Assembly (NCBI GenBank): GCA_918797485.1
Contig: CAKKNE010000002.1
Span: 5,546,501-5,610,500 of the forward strand
DNA from: Pelagomonas calceolata
Taxonomy: Eukaryota; Sar; Pelagophyceae; Pelagomonadales; Pelagomonadaceae
DNA length: 64,000 bases
Direction: 5' to 3'
In this document: one piece after another, positions 36,285 to 44,594 of the stretch
How positions within the stretch are numbered: the first letter of the stretch is position 1
Layout: each line of letters begins with the position of its first letter
Notes under the pieces: model-generated
Seen by the model: the letters and a program-made list of their open reading frames with translations, nothing else
Told to the model about the DNA's origin: nothing
The model's database searches: none
Program-made: the position numbers and the translations under genes

Positions 36285-37313
36285 TTACGTGGCATCTGTA
36301 AGCGCCGGAGCCGGCGCCTCGCAAGCGGCAGGTGCGGGCGCCTCGCACGCCGCCGGCGCGGGAGCTTCACACGCCGCGGGCGCCGGCGCCTCAAACACCG
36401 CTGGGGCCGGCGCCTCCGCGGCAACGGGCGCCTCGGCCTCGACGGACGCCTCCTCGACGGCCGCGACCGTGACCGCCTCGTCGTCCGACGAGTCGCCGAA
36501 CGTCGTCGAAAACCTCATGGCCGCCAAATCCCCAAAAGGCCGCTCCAGCGCGTCGCCCGCCAAGCCACCATCCAATCTCGCCTCGCGCAGTAACGGCAGC
36601 GCTTCCCGAATGCCCGGGTGGAGGTCGTCGCCGATCCGCCGCTTCGCGTAGGACAGGAACGAGTTGCCCACGATCAGCAGCTCATCTAATGCTTGTGCAA
36701 AGCCCTTGAGGACGTCGGCGTAGATCTGGGCCGGGCAGTGGGGCATGAAATACAAACTGCGGACCCCGTGGTAGGGCTTGGCGCTCCGCGGCGGCTGGGC
36801 CTGCTCGATGCCCAAGGCCTCCAGCGCTTCGAGCTCGTCCTTCGAGAGGAAGGGGTCGTGGAGCTGTATTGACTGCGCTTCGTAGGCCTCCGCTAATAAT
36901 ACGAGAAACGCGAGCTGGTGCCGCGCGTTCCAGGACTCGTACGTCGACCCTAACCCGTAGCACACGACCACAGCGCGCTCGCCGGGCGCGTGGCGTTTCA
37001 ACGTTGCCAAAGCTTCCACGCACCACGGGTTATTGCGTAATGATTCTACACGTCGTTCGTGGTCCTCGCGCCAGTTCGCCGGCTGCTCCGCGTTGGATGT
37101 TTGCATGGGGTCGCAGCACGTGTCGTGCTTCGGCGGCGGCGGCGGCGGCGGGTTGCGGCCTCGTCTTTTGCGGCGTACGGTCGACCAGCCGGCGTCGGGG
37201 TCTTCTACTTGCTTTTTTTGTTTGGATTGTTGCATGAAGCGGGAGACGGTGCCGCGTTCTACTCGCGGCTGCGTGGTCGTGCCGTGCTGCGGCGCCGCGC
37301 GATGGGTGCTCAT
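36285..37313 (-). CDS. SRR1-domain protein
   Basis: 342 residues from MSTHRAAPQ. The SRR1 domain is clear: VVVCYGLGSTYESWNARHQLAFLVLL, then IQLHDPFLSKDELEALEALG, YHGVRSLYFMPHCPAQIYADVLK and LLIVGNSFLSY. The N-terminus has a basic patch followed by eight prolines. The C-terminus is a minisatellite-encoded run of APAPA(A/V)CE-type repeats (about 36300-36420). SRR1 proteins act in circadian or light signalling in plants and in haem and transcription control in yeast and mammals; role here inferred from the family. The ORF continues upstream to 37559, but that part has no coding signature. Confidence 0.82.
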   Translation of the reverse strand: MSTHRAAPQHGTTTQPRVERGTVSRFMQQSKQKKQVEDPDAGWSTVRRKRRGRNPPPPPPPKHDTCCDPMQTSNAEQPANWREDHERRVESLRNNPWCVEALATLKRHAPGERAVVVCYGLGSTYESWNARHQLAFLVLLAEAYEAQSIQLHDPFLSKDELEALEALGIEQAQPPRSAKPYHGVRSLYFMPHCPAQIYADVLKGFAQALDELLIVGNSFLSYAKRRIGDDLHPGIREALPLLREARLDGGLAGDALERPFGDLAAMRFSTTFGDSSDDEAVTVAAVEEASVEAEAPVAAEAPAPAVFEAPAPAACEAPAPAACEAPAPAACEAPAPALTDAT

Positions 37314-37762
37314 GCTGCTGCTGTGCTGCAGCTTTTCAGAGGCAGCTAAATATGCAAATCGATTGCGTTTCGCTAACGCACAGTTAGCATCGATCGAAGC
37401 AAGTGCTGCGGCGTGTCTATCGCCCCTTTTTAGCTCGCGGGCGCGCGATTTGCGTTGAGTCCAGTCACCTGCCGCCAGGCAGCATAAAGTCGAGCTCGCA
37501 GTGCCAGACAAGTCGAAATTCCCGAAGAGTCGTGAGGCTCTGTGCCAAGGCAGTATCACGGGCCGCCCACGATGCCGAGCTAGCGGTGTCCGACACTAGC
37601 AAGCTCTCCAAAAGCATCCTGGTGACAGGGACAAAATAGACCTCGTGAGCGCCGGCGTCTCAACCAATAAGCCAGTAACGGCTGCCAAGACGACGCCGCC
37701 GCCCGCGCGCCACACGTGCGACGTCCGACGCGCAGCAAAACCGACGCACGTACGCAGGCACA
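37314..37762. other. Divergent intergenic region, SRR1 / NDK-like
   Basis: 449 bp with palindrome copy 8. No gene. Confidence 0.55.
37579..37600 (-). repeat. Promoter palindrome copy 8, compensated inner stem
   Basis: GCTAGCGGTGTC followed by CGACACTAGC. Here the inner arms read GTGTC/GACAC, a longer perfect stem than the consensus TGT/ACA. The change on both sides suggests that base pairing itself is kept. It is 163 bp upstream of the NDK-like ATG. Confidence 0.75.
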
Positions 37763-38935
37763 ATGGCTCACCGATTCGCCCGCAGCGCGCGCTTGCTAGC
37801 CTTCAGCCCCGGCCGCGCCGCCGCCGCGGCGGCGCTGCCGGCGGCTCTGTGCGCCCAGCAGGCCAAGGCCGAGGCCAACGAGGACATCAACAAGGAGACG
37901 GTCGCGGCCGCCGCCGCCGCCGCCGCCGTGGGCTACGCGGCCGTCGCCGCGACGCAGGCGAACGCCAAGGCCAAGGACGCTCAAGAAAGATTGAAAGCCT
38001 TGGAGGTGCGCGCCGCCAAGGCCACGTCCGCGGCGTTCGTCTTCGTGAAACCGCACGCTGTGACTGATTCGGTGAAGACCAAGGTCAAGAGTGGACTGGA
38101 AAAAGCCGGTATCTCGGTATTAGAGGAAGGCTCCATCGCGGGCCCGAAGATTGATAGTGATATGCTCATAGACACGCACTACGGTGCTATTGCTGCCAAA
38201 GCGGTCAAGCTCAAGCCCTCGGAGCTCAAGCCGTCGGCGAAGGCACAGAAAGACTTCGAAAAGGCGTTCGGCCTGACCTGGTCTGATGCTCTTAAGCAAG
38301 GCCTGGTCTACAACGCCGCGGACGCGTGCAAGCAACTCGGCTGCGACGGCGCGGGTTTGGACGCGAAGTGGTCCACTCTGACACGTGGCCAAAATCTCAT
38401 CAAGTTCGGCGGCGGCTTCTACTGCGGGAAGGTCGAAGGCATTTACGTGATGAACGGCTTCTACATGGCGATGCGCGGGAAGTTCACGGATCCCTCCGCG
38501 ACGATCCACTACTACTTGGTCGAGTGGCCGACCTCGTCGTTGTCGTGGGCGGACTTCCGGGGCAAGGTGTTAGGCGCCACGGACCCCGCCGAGGCTTCAC
38601 AGGGTTCTTTGCGGCGGGCGATCTTGGATGATTGGCGCGCGCTCGGCCTACCCGCGTGCCCGGACACGGGCGACAACGGCGTCCACGCGTCGGCGTCGCC
38701 CTTCGAGGCGCTTTCAGAAAGAGTGAACTGGTGCGGGGCGTCCTTCGAGACGGACGCCTACGGCCGCGGCCTCGTCGCGGCGGGCGTCGACGCCAAGACA
38801 TTGCAAGCGTGGGCCGAGGACCCTCAAGTAAAACTGCCCGGCGGCGGCGCGGGCTCGTTGTTTGATGCCCTCGAGGACCTCGACGCGGACAAGTGCCTCG
38901 AGACGGCGAAAGCGATCAAGAAGGCGAACGAGTAG
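37763..38935 (+). CDS. Nucleoside diphosphate kinase-like protein with organelle leader
   Basis: 390 residues. An Arg/Ala leader (MAHRFARSARLLAF...) and an Ala-rich helix (48-63) precede an NDK-like fold: AFVFVKPHAVTD (95-102), GISVLEEG, and HASASPFE at 308-315, where His-308 takes the place of the phospho-histidine in N-x-x-H-A-S-D-S. Between them is a roughly 130-residue insert with GGGFYCGKVEGIYVMNGFYMAMR, so this is the long NDK-like variant seen in protists, not a canonical 150-residue NDK. Activity is plausible but unproven. Confidence 0.75.
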   Translation: MAHRFARSARLLAFSPGRAAAAAALPAALCAQQAKAEANEDINKETVAAAAAAAAVGYAAVAATQANAKAKDAQERLKALEVRAAKATSAAFVFVKPHAVTDSVKTKVKSGLEKAGISVLEEGSIAGPKIDSDMLIDTHYGAIAAKAVKLKPSELKPSAKAQKDFEKAFGLTWSDALKQGLVYNAADACKQLGCDGAGLDAKWSTLTRGQNLIKFGGGFYCGKVEGIYVMNGFYMAMRGKFTDPSATIHYYLVEWPTSSLSWADFRGKVLGATDPAEASQGSLRRAILDDWRALGLPACPDTGDNGVHASASPFEALSERVNWCGASFETDAYGRGLVAAGVDAKTLQAWAEDPQVKLPGGGAGSLFDALEDLDADKCLETAKAIKKANE

Positions 38936-38955
38936 GCTGCTTAACGTGTTTATAT

Positions 38956-39772
38956 CTAGTTCTTTTCCGTCTCACCGATGTACGCGAGGCACTTCGGCTC
39001 CTGCGGCTTGTCGCAGTACATCATCGTGCAGCCCAGCACCGCGCCCACGTTGCACGTGTTGCATCCATCAAAATAGGACGCGCAGCCGGCGGGCACGCAC
39101 TTGCCGTAGGCGTCGCGCGTGCACGACGACGACGTGGCTTCTTGATCGGCGGCGAGGACGGGCGGCGGCGTAGAAGCGTCGAACGCGTTCGGTTCGTAGA
39201 TGACGTCCGGGCAGTTGTCCTGGTTGTTCTTGCGCGGCTTGAGGAGAAAGCCCTTGTAGCCGCTGTCCTTCAAAAAGTCCTGCACCTCGTCGTCGTACCT
39301 GTGGATACGCGTTGGGCGCCTGAATTTGTGATTTCGACACAGCACCGGACTTCTCGAAATACGCGTCGACGTCGCGAGCCAGGACGTACAGGAACAGTTC
39401 GCCGCCGACGACGGCGTACTCGTAGTACCCCGCGCCGTAGGTCTTCGGCCCGAGCTTGATGATGCTGTAAACCGACGCGCGCGGGACGCCCGTGAACTGG
39501 AGGTTGAGGTCGCCGTCAGTCGAGGCGTCGTCCTTCGACGCCGTGCCGAGGATGTAAGTCGCTGTCCCGCCGTCAATCGTCGACGGGTTGCCCGTGCACC
39601 CGATCGCGTTCGGGCTCGAGCACAGCCCGCTGTTGTTGACGGATATGGCCGGGAATTCCGCCGACGTGATCTTGCCGTAATACGCCGTCGCGCAGTCGGG
39701 CTGGGAGAAGGCGAGTGTCGGATAGTTGTAGTAGACGTTGTACCAGCGGCCCGTGTAGGCGTCGAAGTCCAT
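38956..39772 (-). CDS. Lipocalin/VDE-like protein with Cys-rich tail, two exons
   Basis: Exons complement 39351-39772 and 38956-39298 give 254 residues. Exon 1 starts MDFDAYTGRWYNVYY with the lipocalin G-x-W motif and contains the beta-strands to LYVLARDVDAYFEK. Splicing the 52-bp introner joins FEK to YDDEVQDFLKDSGY, as in other plastid lipocalin-like and violaxanthin de-epoxidase-like proteins. The C-terminus has eight Cys within about 45 residues (CTRDAYGKCVPAGC... CDKPQEPKC). No signal peptide is encoded before MDF, although such proteins usually have one. The 5' end may therefore be missing or displaced, because sequence upstream reads as coding on the opposite strand. Confidence 0.68.
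39299..39350 (-). mobile_element. Introner intron of the lipocalin-like gene
   Basis: 52 bp on the minus strand, GTCCGG to CCACAG. It contains GTGTCGAAATCACAAATTC and CAGGCGCC, matching the 5' part of the introner at 51796. The left flank AAGTCCGG and right flank AGGTACGA share 5 of 8 bases as a decayed target duplication. Only this donor keeps the lipocalin frame. Confidence 0.68.
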
Positions 39773-39780
39773 GGACCACG

Positions 39781-40014
39781 CCCTGCCCGTCGCTCGTCGT
39801 CGGCCCCGCGGCGACGCTTCCTGCCCCCGCTCCGACGACGCCCGAGATCGAAGTCGGCAACGCGACGACGCTTCCCGCTCCGGTGCCTGAGCCGGAGGAG
39901 ACCACGCCGCTCCAGGACTACGCCGTTTACGAGGCGACCAAGGACATCTCCGACCCCAACACGGCCGCGGCGGCGGGCGCCGCCGCTGCCCAGGTCGCGG
40001 GCGCCTTGCAGTGA
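39781..40014 (+). CDS. Orphan C-terminal coding fragment
   Basis: A plus-strand open frame ending at TGA 40012-40014 with coding-like GC-rich third positions and plausible composition: TLPAPAPTTPEIEVGN, then TTLPAPVPEPEE (a duplicated motif), then DYAVYEATKDISDPN and an Ala-rich helix AAAAGAAAAQVAGALQ. It has no start of its own; the only upstream ATG (39715) lies antisense inside the lipocalin gene. It looks like the 3' part of a gene joined tail-outward to the lipocalin gene. It may be a remnant or an unrecognised exon. Confidence 0.4.
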   Translation, partial: PCPSLVVGPAATLPAPAPTTPEIEVGNATTLPAPVPEPEETTPLQDYAVYEATKDISDPNTAAAAGAAAAQVAGALQ

Positions 40015-40270
40015 GTGACCGCCTCCTCCCGTCTCGGACAACGAGTCGGACCAAGACATAATTCCCTAATTCCCCGCTCCTTGAGTAAGTACGACGAGCT
40101 CCGCCCAAAGCCCGCACGCAAAGGTTTTGGACTCGAGTACTCAGCTGAGATGCATTTTGAGCAGGCTGCCCGCATCGATGCCTTAAGCAAGTAACTACCG
40201 CAGCATGGAGTACGTCCATACAGTCCCACGCGGGCGCGCAGCATTTGCTTGAGCAATAGTCTCAGTATAA

Positions 40271-41788
40271 ATGGCACTGCTCCTCCTCCTCGCAGCAACA
40301 ACAGCAAAGGCCGACGACTGCGCCACAACACCAAAACCCCAGAAAGACCAAGTAGAAGCCTACCTCCGCGCGTTGTATCCATCAACACAAAGGATAGAAA
40401 ACGCCGTCGCCGCGTTCGAGGCCCTCGACTACCTCTACGCGGACCGAAATATACTGGAGCCGCCGCGTTTCTTATCAAAACAGGTCCCGCCGCTCCCGTA
40501 CGTACCGGAGGGCGCCTACTACGCCGCGAAACCAGCCCACCGCAAGAAGGCGAAGTGGCTCGCGGGCGCGAACGCCAACCGCTGGCGCGCGCCCGTCCGG
40601 CGGCAGCATGCGGCGCGGACCGCATCAAAACACGCCTCGACCGTCGGCGGGCGCTTCGGCCCGGCGCCCTCGTGGACGAGCCCCCTCGCTTTGGTCAAGT
40701 ACCCGTTTCCCCTCTCTACTACGGCAAAGGAGCCGAGCCGGGCCGAGCTCCTCGCCGCGGCGACGACAGCATCTGTGGATCTCTCGTCAGGCTATGTCGA
40801 AGTGGAGCAGTTCGGCGGGCCGCGGTGGACGCGGAGCGGCTGCCCGCCCGTCTGTGGGACGTGGGCCAATATTTGGAGAGGCACGGGCGTCTTCCTGAAA
40901 TTGGATCGGCCCGTCGTCGCGCCGACGCGGCTCGCGGCCGTCGTCGAGCTCGTCACCCGGATCGCGCGTGTTGAAAACGGCGCCGCGATTCTGGAAGCCT
41001 TCGCCGCGAGGTCCTCGATGCTCGCAAAACGAGTGAAGGAGTTCCGCGCCGGCGGCGCGTCGGTCGGCGAGGCCGTCGCCGCCGCGGCCGCCGCCGCGGG
41101 CACGGGCCGGGGCTGCCGCTGCTTCAAGGAGGCGTCGGCGCTCAACGGGACGGCGCGGCCGCTCCTCCGCCTGGCCGCCGTGGGCGGCAAAACGGCCGCG
41201 TTCCTGGCACGCGTGCGCGAGGCGCGTCCGGTGGACTGGTGCGCGAACGTCTGCGGCAACGGCCAGTACTACGACCGGCAGCGGGCGCCGATGATGGCGC
41301 TCGACGGCATGCTCGCGACGCTCTCGTGCGTGCTCGGGACGAATGCCGTCGTGCTGACGCGCTCGCCCAACGACAACGGCCTCGTGCACCAGGAGCTCGT
41401 CGACTACGATTTGCCGGAGAGCCTCGGCGGCTGGCCGGCGCCGCCTCTTGGAAAACTCAACGCCCTGGCCAGATGCGCGGCGCCCTTCTCGAATTTACCA
41501 AATGACGCCGACGCGTTGTTACTAGAACACTGGCGCTCTACGAACAAGTGGGCGCTCGGCGACGTCGCTCGAAAAAAATTCGGACCGTGCGACCTCGCGA
41601 ACCCCGGCGGCGGCGACGACGCCTGGACTTCAGGGAGAGGCCGGGACCGGTGCCGCGTCGCGCAGGGCGATTCTATTGGAAGCGACCGCGCGTGCTTCGT
41701 GACCTGTCGAAATCATATCTCGGCGGCGCACGCGAACGTGTCGCTGACCCAGGTGCTCCGCCCTGATCTAGAACTGTGTGTTGACTAA
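40271..41788 (+). CDS. Secreted Cys-containing protein, unknown family
   Basis: 505 residues. A signal peptide (MALLLLLAATTAKA, cleavage near A-D) is followed by a soluble body with about 14 cysteines, consistent with disulfides in the secretory path. Blocks that look folded include YVEVEQFGGPRWTRSGCPPVC, WCANVCGNGQYYDRQRAPMM and a C-terminal CRVAQGD. Long Ala-rich helices lie in the middle. No catalytic motif or family was recognised. It converges on the bromodomain gene with 32 bp between stops. Confidence 0.75.
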   Translation: MALLLLLAATTAKADDCATTPKPQKDQVEAYLRALYPSTQRIENAVAAFEALDYLYADRNILEPPRFLSKQVPPLPYVPEGAYYAAKPAHRKKAKWLAGANANRWRAPVRRQHAARTASKHASTVGGRFGPAPSWTSPLALVKYPFPLSTTAKEPSRAELLAAATTASVDLSSGYVEVEQFGGPRWTRSGCPPVCGTWANIWRGTGVFLKLDRPVVAPTRLAAVVELVTRIARVENGAAILEAFAARSSMLAKRVKEFRAGGASVGEAVAAAAAAAGTGRGCRCFKEASALNGTARPLLRLAAVGGKTAAFLARVREARPVDWCANVCGNGQYYDRQRAPMMALDGMLATLSCVLGTNAVVLTRSPNDNGLVHQELVDYDLPESLGGWPAPPLGKLNALARCAAPFSNLPNDADALLLEHWRSTNKWALGDVARKKFGPCDLANPGGGDDAWTSGRGRDRCRVAQGDSIGSDRACFVTCRNHISAAHANVSLTQVLRPDLELCVD

Positions 41789-41820
41789 TCTTAGGACTAG
41801 CCGAAAAAAAAGGGAAGAGC

Positions 41821-42954
41821 CTACAACGCGGCGAGGAGCGCGTCCTCGCGCGCCACTTCTAAATTGCGGTCGCGGATCCGCAATGATGATGCGCAGAGCG
41901 CGTCGTGGGCCAGGCGCATGACCAACCCGCTCGCCGGCTCGACGGTGTCGCAACACCCAAAACAGAAGTCGGACTCGCACGCGCCGCACGTCGCGTAGAC
42001 CTCGAAGCCCCGCAGCCCCGCGCCCATCTCGCGGCCGCAGCCGTCGCACTGGTACTTGTCCGGCGCGACCCACTCCCCGGGCGCCGTCGGTGGGAGGGAG
42101 ATAACTTCCGGCCCCTGGGGCGAGAAGACGACGCGCCGCTTTGAAGAAGATGGTGCCGCCGCCTCCGGCGAGAAGAGCTGGACCTCCTTCGGGGGCGAGA
42201 AGAGCTTCTTCTTCGGCGGCCGCCGCGCCGTCCGCGGCGCCTCGGCTTTTTTGGAGAGGGCGTCCGCAAAGTCCTTTACCAATTGATCGGCGGCCGTCGT
42301 GAAGGGCGACGCCGGGCCGTGGTACTTCAGCGCGTTTTCATGGATGCGGCGCACGTCGCTTTGTAAGGCGGCGTCGTTCTTGTAGTGGCCGTTCGCGAGG
42401 CGCTCGCGGCAGAGCGTCAGATCGACCGCCTCGCCCACTACACTAATATAGTCGGGGATGCCGAGCTGCACGCAAGTCTCATGCGTCAGCCGCGTCCGGA
42501 ACGGGTTGCCGAGGCCGGGCACCTCGCGCGTCCAGGCCGCGTCGAGCGCGCGCCGCGCCCGGTCCGTGACCCGCGCCGACGGCGGGAAGCTCTGGCGTCT
42601 TTTTTTTCTCTGGCGCGCGCCGCTCCGCGTCGTCGACGGCGCTTGCATTTTTGAGTTCGTGTCGACCCAGGGTGCCGGCGTGCTCGCCGCGCGGGGCGTC
42701 GCGCCGTCGTTTTGTGGTTTCGTCGCGGCGTCGGCGACGACGTTTTGGGGTGCCGCCAGCGGTTTTGTAGCGGCGTCGACGACGACGTTGTGCGGCGCCA
42801 GCGGCGGCTTCACGACGGTGCTTGGCGGCTGTGCAGCGGCGGTGGCGGGAAGTGGTGGCGCGCTCGCCGCGTCGGGAGGCGGTGGCGCGCTGGGCGGAGC
42901 GTCCTGCTGCATCGGCGCGTTGACCATTACGTTTTCAGGAGCGATGACTTCCAT
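41821..42954 (-). CDS. Bromodomain plus ZZ-like zinc finger protein
   Basis: 377 residues from MEVIAPENV; the frame opens further to 43122 (433 residues), but that start would put the palindrome only 20 bp upstream. A Pro/Ala-rich N-terminus is followed by a bromodomain: GLGNPFRTRLTHETCVQLGIPDY, VVGEAVDLTLCRERL, YKNDAALQSDVRRIHENALKYHGP, with Asn of ENALKYH at the acetyl-lysine-binding position. Then come basic KKKLFSPPKE repeats and a Cys-rich finger (CDGCGREM, CGACESDFCFGCCDTV) of ZZ/PHD-like spacing. Likely a chromatin reader. Confidence 0.8.
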   Translation of the reverse strand: MEVIAPENVMVNAPMQQDAPPSAPPPPDAASAPPLPATAAAQPPSTVVKPPLAPHNVVVDAATKPLAAPQNVVADAATKPQNDGATPRAASTPAPWVDTNSKMQAPSTTRSGARQRKKRRQSFPPSARVTDRARRALDAAWTREVPGLGNPFRTRLTHETCVQLGIPDYISVVGEAVDLTLCRERLANGHYKNDAALQSDVRRIHENALKYHGPASPFTTAADQLVKDFADALSKKAEAPRTARRPPKKKLFSPPKEVQLFSPEAAAPSSSKRRVVFSPQGPEVISLPPTAPGEWVAPDKYQCDGCGREMGAGLRGFEVYATCGACESDFCFGCCDTVEPASGLVMRLAHDALCASSLRIRDRNLEVAREDALLAAL

Positions 42955-43143
42955 CTTACGTAGCGTGTCGGCGGTGAATGCTGCCGCTTGCAGTTTGGCC
43001 GGTGATCGGAGTCTAGAGGTGCGTTGCGGCGGCCGCGTTCGTCCCCGCCGGGTAGTTGCTGGCTGAAATGTAGTGCGCACGCGGTAGGGTAGCTGCGCAG
43101 GGCTGTGCGAGCTCAAGCACAAGCAAAACCGCCGCGCTGAAGA

Positions 43144-43165
43144 GCTAGCGGCGGTAAGACACTAG
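43144..43165 (-). repeat. Promoter palindrome copy 9
   Basis: On the minus strand CTAGTGTCTTACC then GCCGCTAGC. It lies in the divergent promoter of the bromodomain gene (190 bp) and the JmjC gene (85 bp). Confidence 0.78.
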
Positions 43166-43250
43166 TGAGCAAGCAGGGAGCAACAAAATAATCCCATTTA
43201 CACGCTTCCTCGAGCGGCAGCGATGGTGTAAAGCATATTGACACGCATTG

Positions 43251-44399
43251 ATGGCAGCGCTCGCAACAATGCAACCACTCAAACGCCCAAAAATAGCCGA
43301 GGACTCAACCTGCGTGACCCTCGCCTGCTCTCTCCTCGAGGACCTGAGCAGTGCGGATGCCGTGTCGAGGCGCTGGCGCGCTGCGTTGTCCGACGAGGCG
43401 CTCTGGCGACGGCACGTCATCGCGCGAGCGCAGCGACGATCACGCGACGACGACGACGTCGAGCCGTTGGTCCGCTGGCGCGGCAGCTGGCGCGCGACGG
43501 CGCTCGCGCGTGCGACGGCGCTCGCGTCAAGAGACGACTGCTGTGACGATGCCAGCGAAAGCGAGACCACGGACGATGACGCTGCGGCGATCGTCGGCGA
43601 CGCGTGCCAGCGACGCTGCGCCAAGGCCGCGCGGCCCGCACGCCTCGCCGCCGCCTTCGTGCCGCCACCAGACACGTGGGCCGTCGCCGCGCTGGCCAAA
43701 CGGCGGCCAAATCGGCGGCTCCGCTGCGTCGCGCAGGGCGAGCCCTCCGACGTGACGATGCTCGCTCAGGATTATGCGGCCTACGTGCGTCGGAACGCGG
43801 ATGCGGAGCCGTTGATGGTCATCGACGACCGCGTGCCGCAAGACGGGACGTGCACCGCCTACCCGGCGGTGGCGCCCATCGTCGCGGGAGACCATCTCGC
43901 CGAGCTGGCGCGCCGCGACGACGTCGAGCCCGCCGCCGCGGCCGACCTACAACGCGAGCGCAAGTACGTGCTCTGGGGCGGCGGGGGCGCCGGCAGCCGC
44001 TGGCACGTCGACCCCTACGGCACGGACGCCTGGAACGCGCTCCTGGCCGGCCGGAAGCGCTGGGCGTTCTATCCGCCCGGTGCGACGCCGCCGGGCGTTG
44101 ACATCGTCCCGCGCTTCGTGTCCGCGTCGCGGACGCTCTGGACGACGACGCCCGCGGCGGCGGACTGGTTCGCTCGGGAACATGGCGCCCAGATCGTGAC
44201 TCAGGAGGCGGGCGACGTTGTTTATATTCCTGCCGGCTGGTGGCACGCGACGCTCTGCGAGACTGCTTGCGTCGCGATCACGCAGAACGTGATCTTCGCG
44301 CACAACGCCCGCGCGGCCCACGCGCTGATGGCGCGGTCGAAGCCGTCCCTCGCCCGCGAGCTCGCGGCACTCGTCCGCCGGCGCCGCGCCGACGACTGA
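43251..44399 (+). CDS. F-box-like plus JmjC oxygenase, JMJD6/FIH-type cupin
   Basis: 382 residues from ATG 43251. Residues 22-60 look like an F-box (CSLLEDLSSADAVSRRWRAALSDEALWRRH). A JmjC/cupin-8 domain follows with the iron ligands in SRWHVDPYG (His-252, Asp-254) and GWWHATL (His-332), a 2-oxoglutarate-type Lys/Arg in LLAGRKRWAFYPPG and the downstream AITQNV. This order (F-box then JmjC) is found in JMJD6-like and PTDSR-type 2-oxoglutarate oxygenases that hydroxylate lysines or act on RNA-binding proteins; the substrate is not predictable. Confidence 0.85.
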   Translation: MAALATMQPLKRPKIAEDSTCVTLACSLLEDLSSADAVSRRWRAALSDEALWRRHVIARAQRRSRDDDDVEPLVRWRGSWRATALARATALASRDDCCDDASESETTDDDAAAIVGDACQRRCAKAARPARLAAAFVPPPDTWAVAALAKRRPNRRLRCVAQGEPSDVTMLAQDYAAYVRRNADAEPLMVIDDRVPQDGTCTAYPAVAPIVAGDHLAELARRDDVEPAAAADLQRERKYVLWGGGGAGSRWHVDPYGTDAWNALLAGRKRWAFYPPGATPPGVDIVPRFVSASRTLWTTTPAAADWFAREHGAQIVTQEAGDVVYIPAGWWHATLCETACVAITQNVIFAHNARAAHALMARSKPSLARELAALVRRRRADD

Positions 44400-44594
44400 G
44401 CGCGCCCCCTGTAATTTTTGTGACTTGTCTTCGCCACCGCCTCCACACCCCCCCTTGGTATGGTATCTCCTTGTTTTCCTCTCCTTCCCAAGCTCGGCCG
44501 CGGCGCGCATCGCTGCCGCAGGCTGCCCCGGGCATTCGCGAGGCCGCACGGCTGCCTGCGACGCCCGGCCGCCGCGGCGCAGCATCGCGCAGCA

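Noticed and set aside
36289-36651. Plus-strand ORF antisense to the SRR1 gene with AGAGAS repeats
   Set aside because: It is the reverse read of the C-terminal minisatellite of SRR1.
44460-44594. Upstream ATG extension of the exostosin-like gene
   Set aside because: The leader is Arg/Pro-rich without coding character; MADATYGAST at 44595 is followed by a proper cytosolic tail and anchor.
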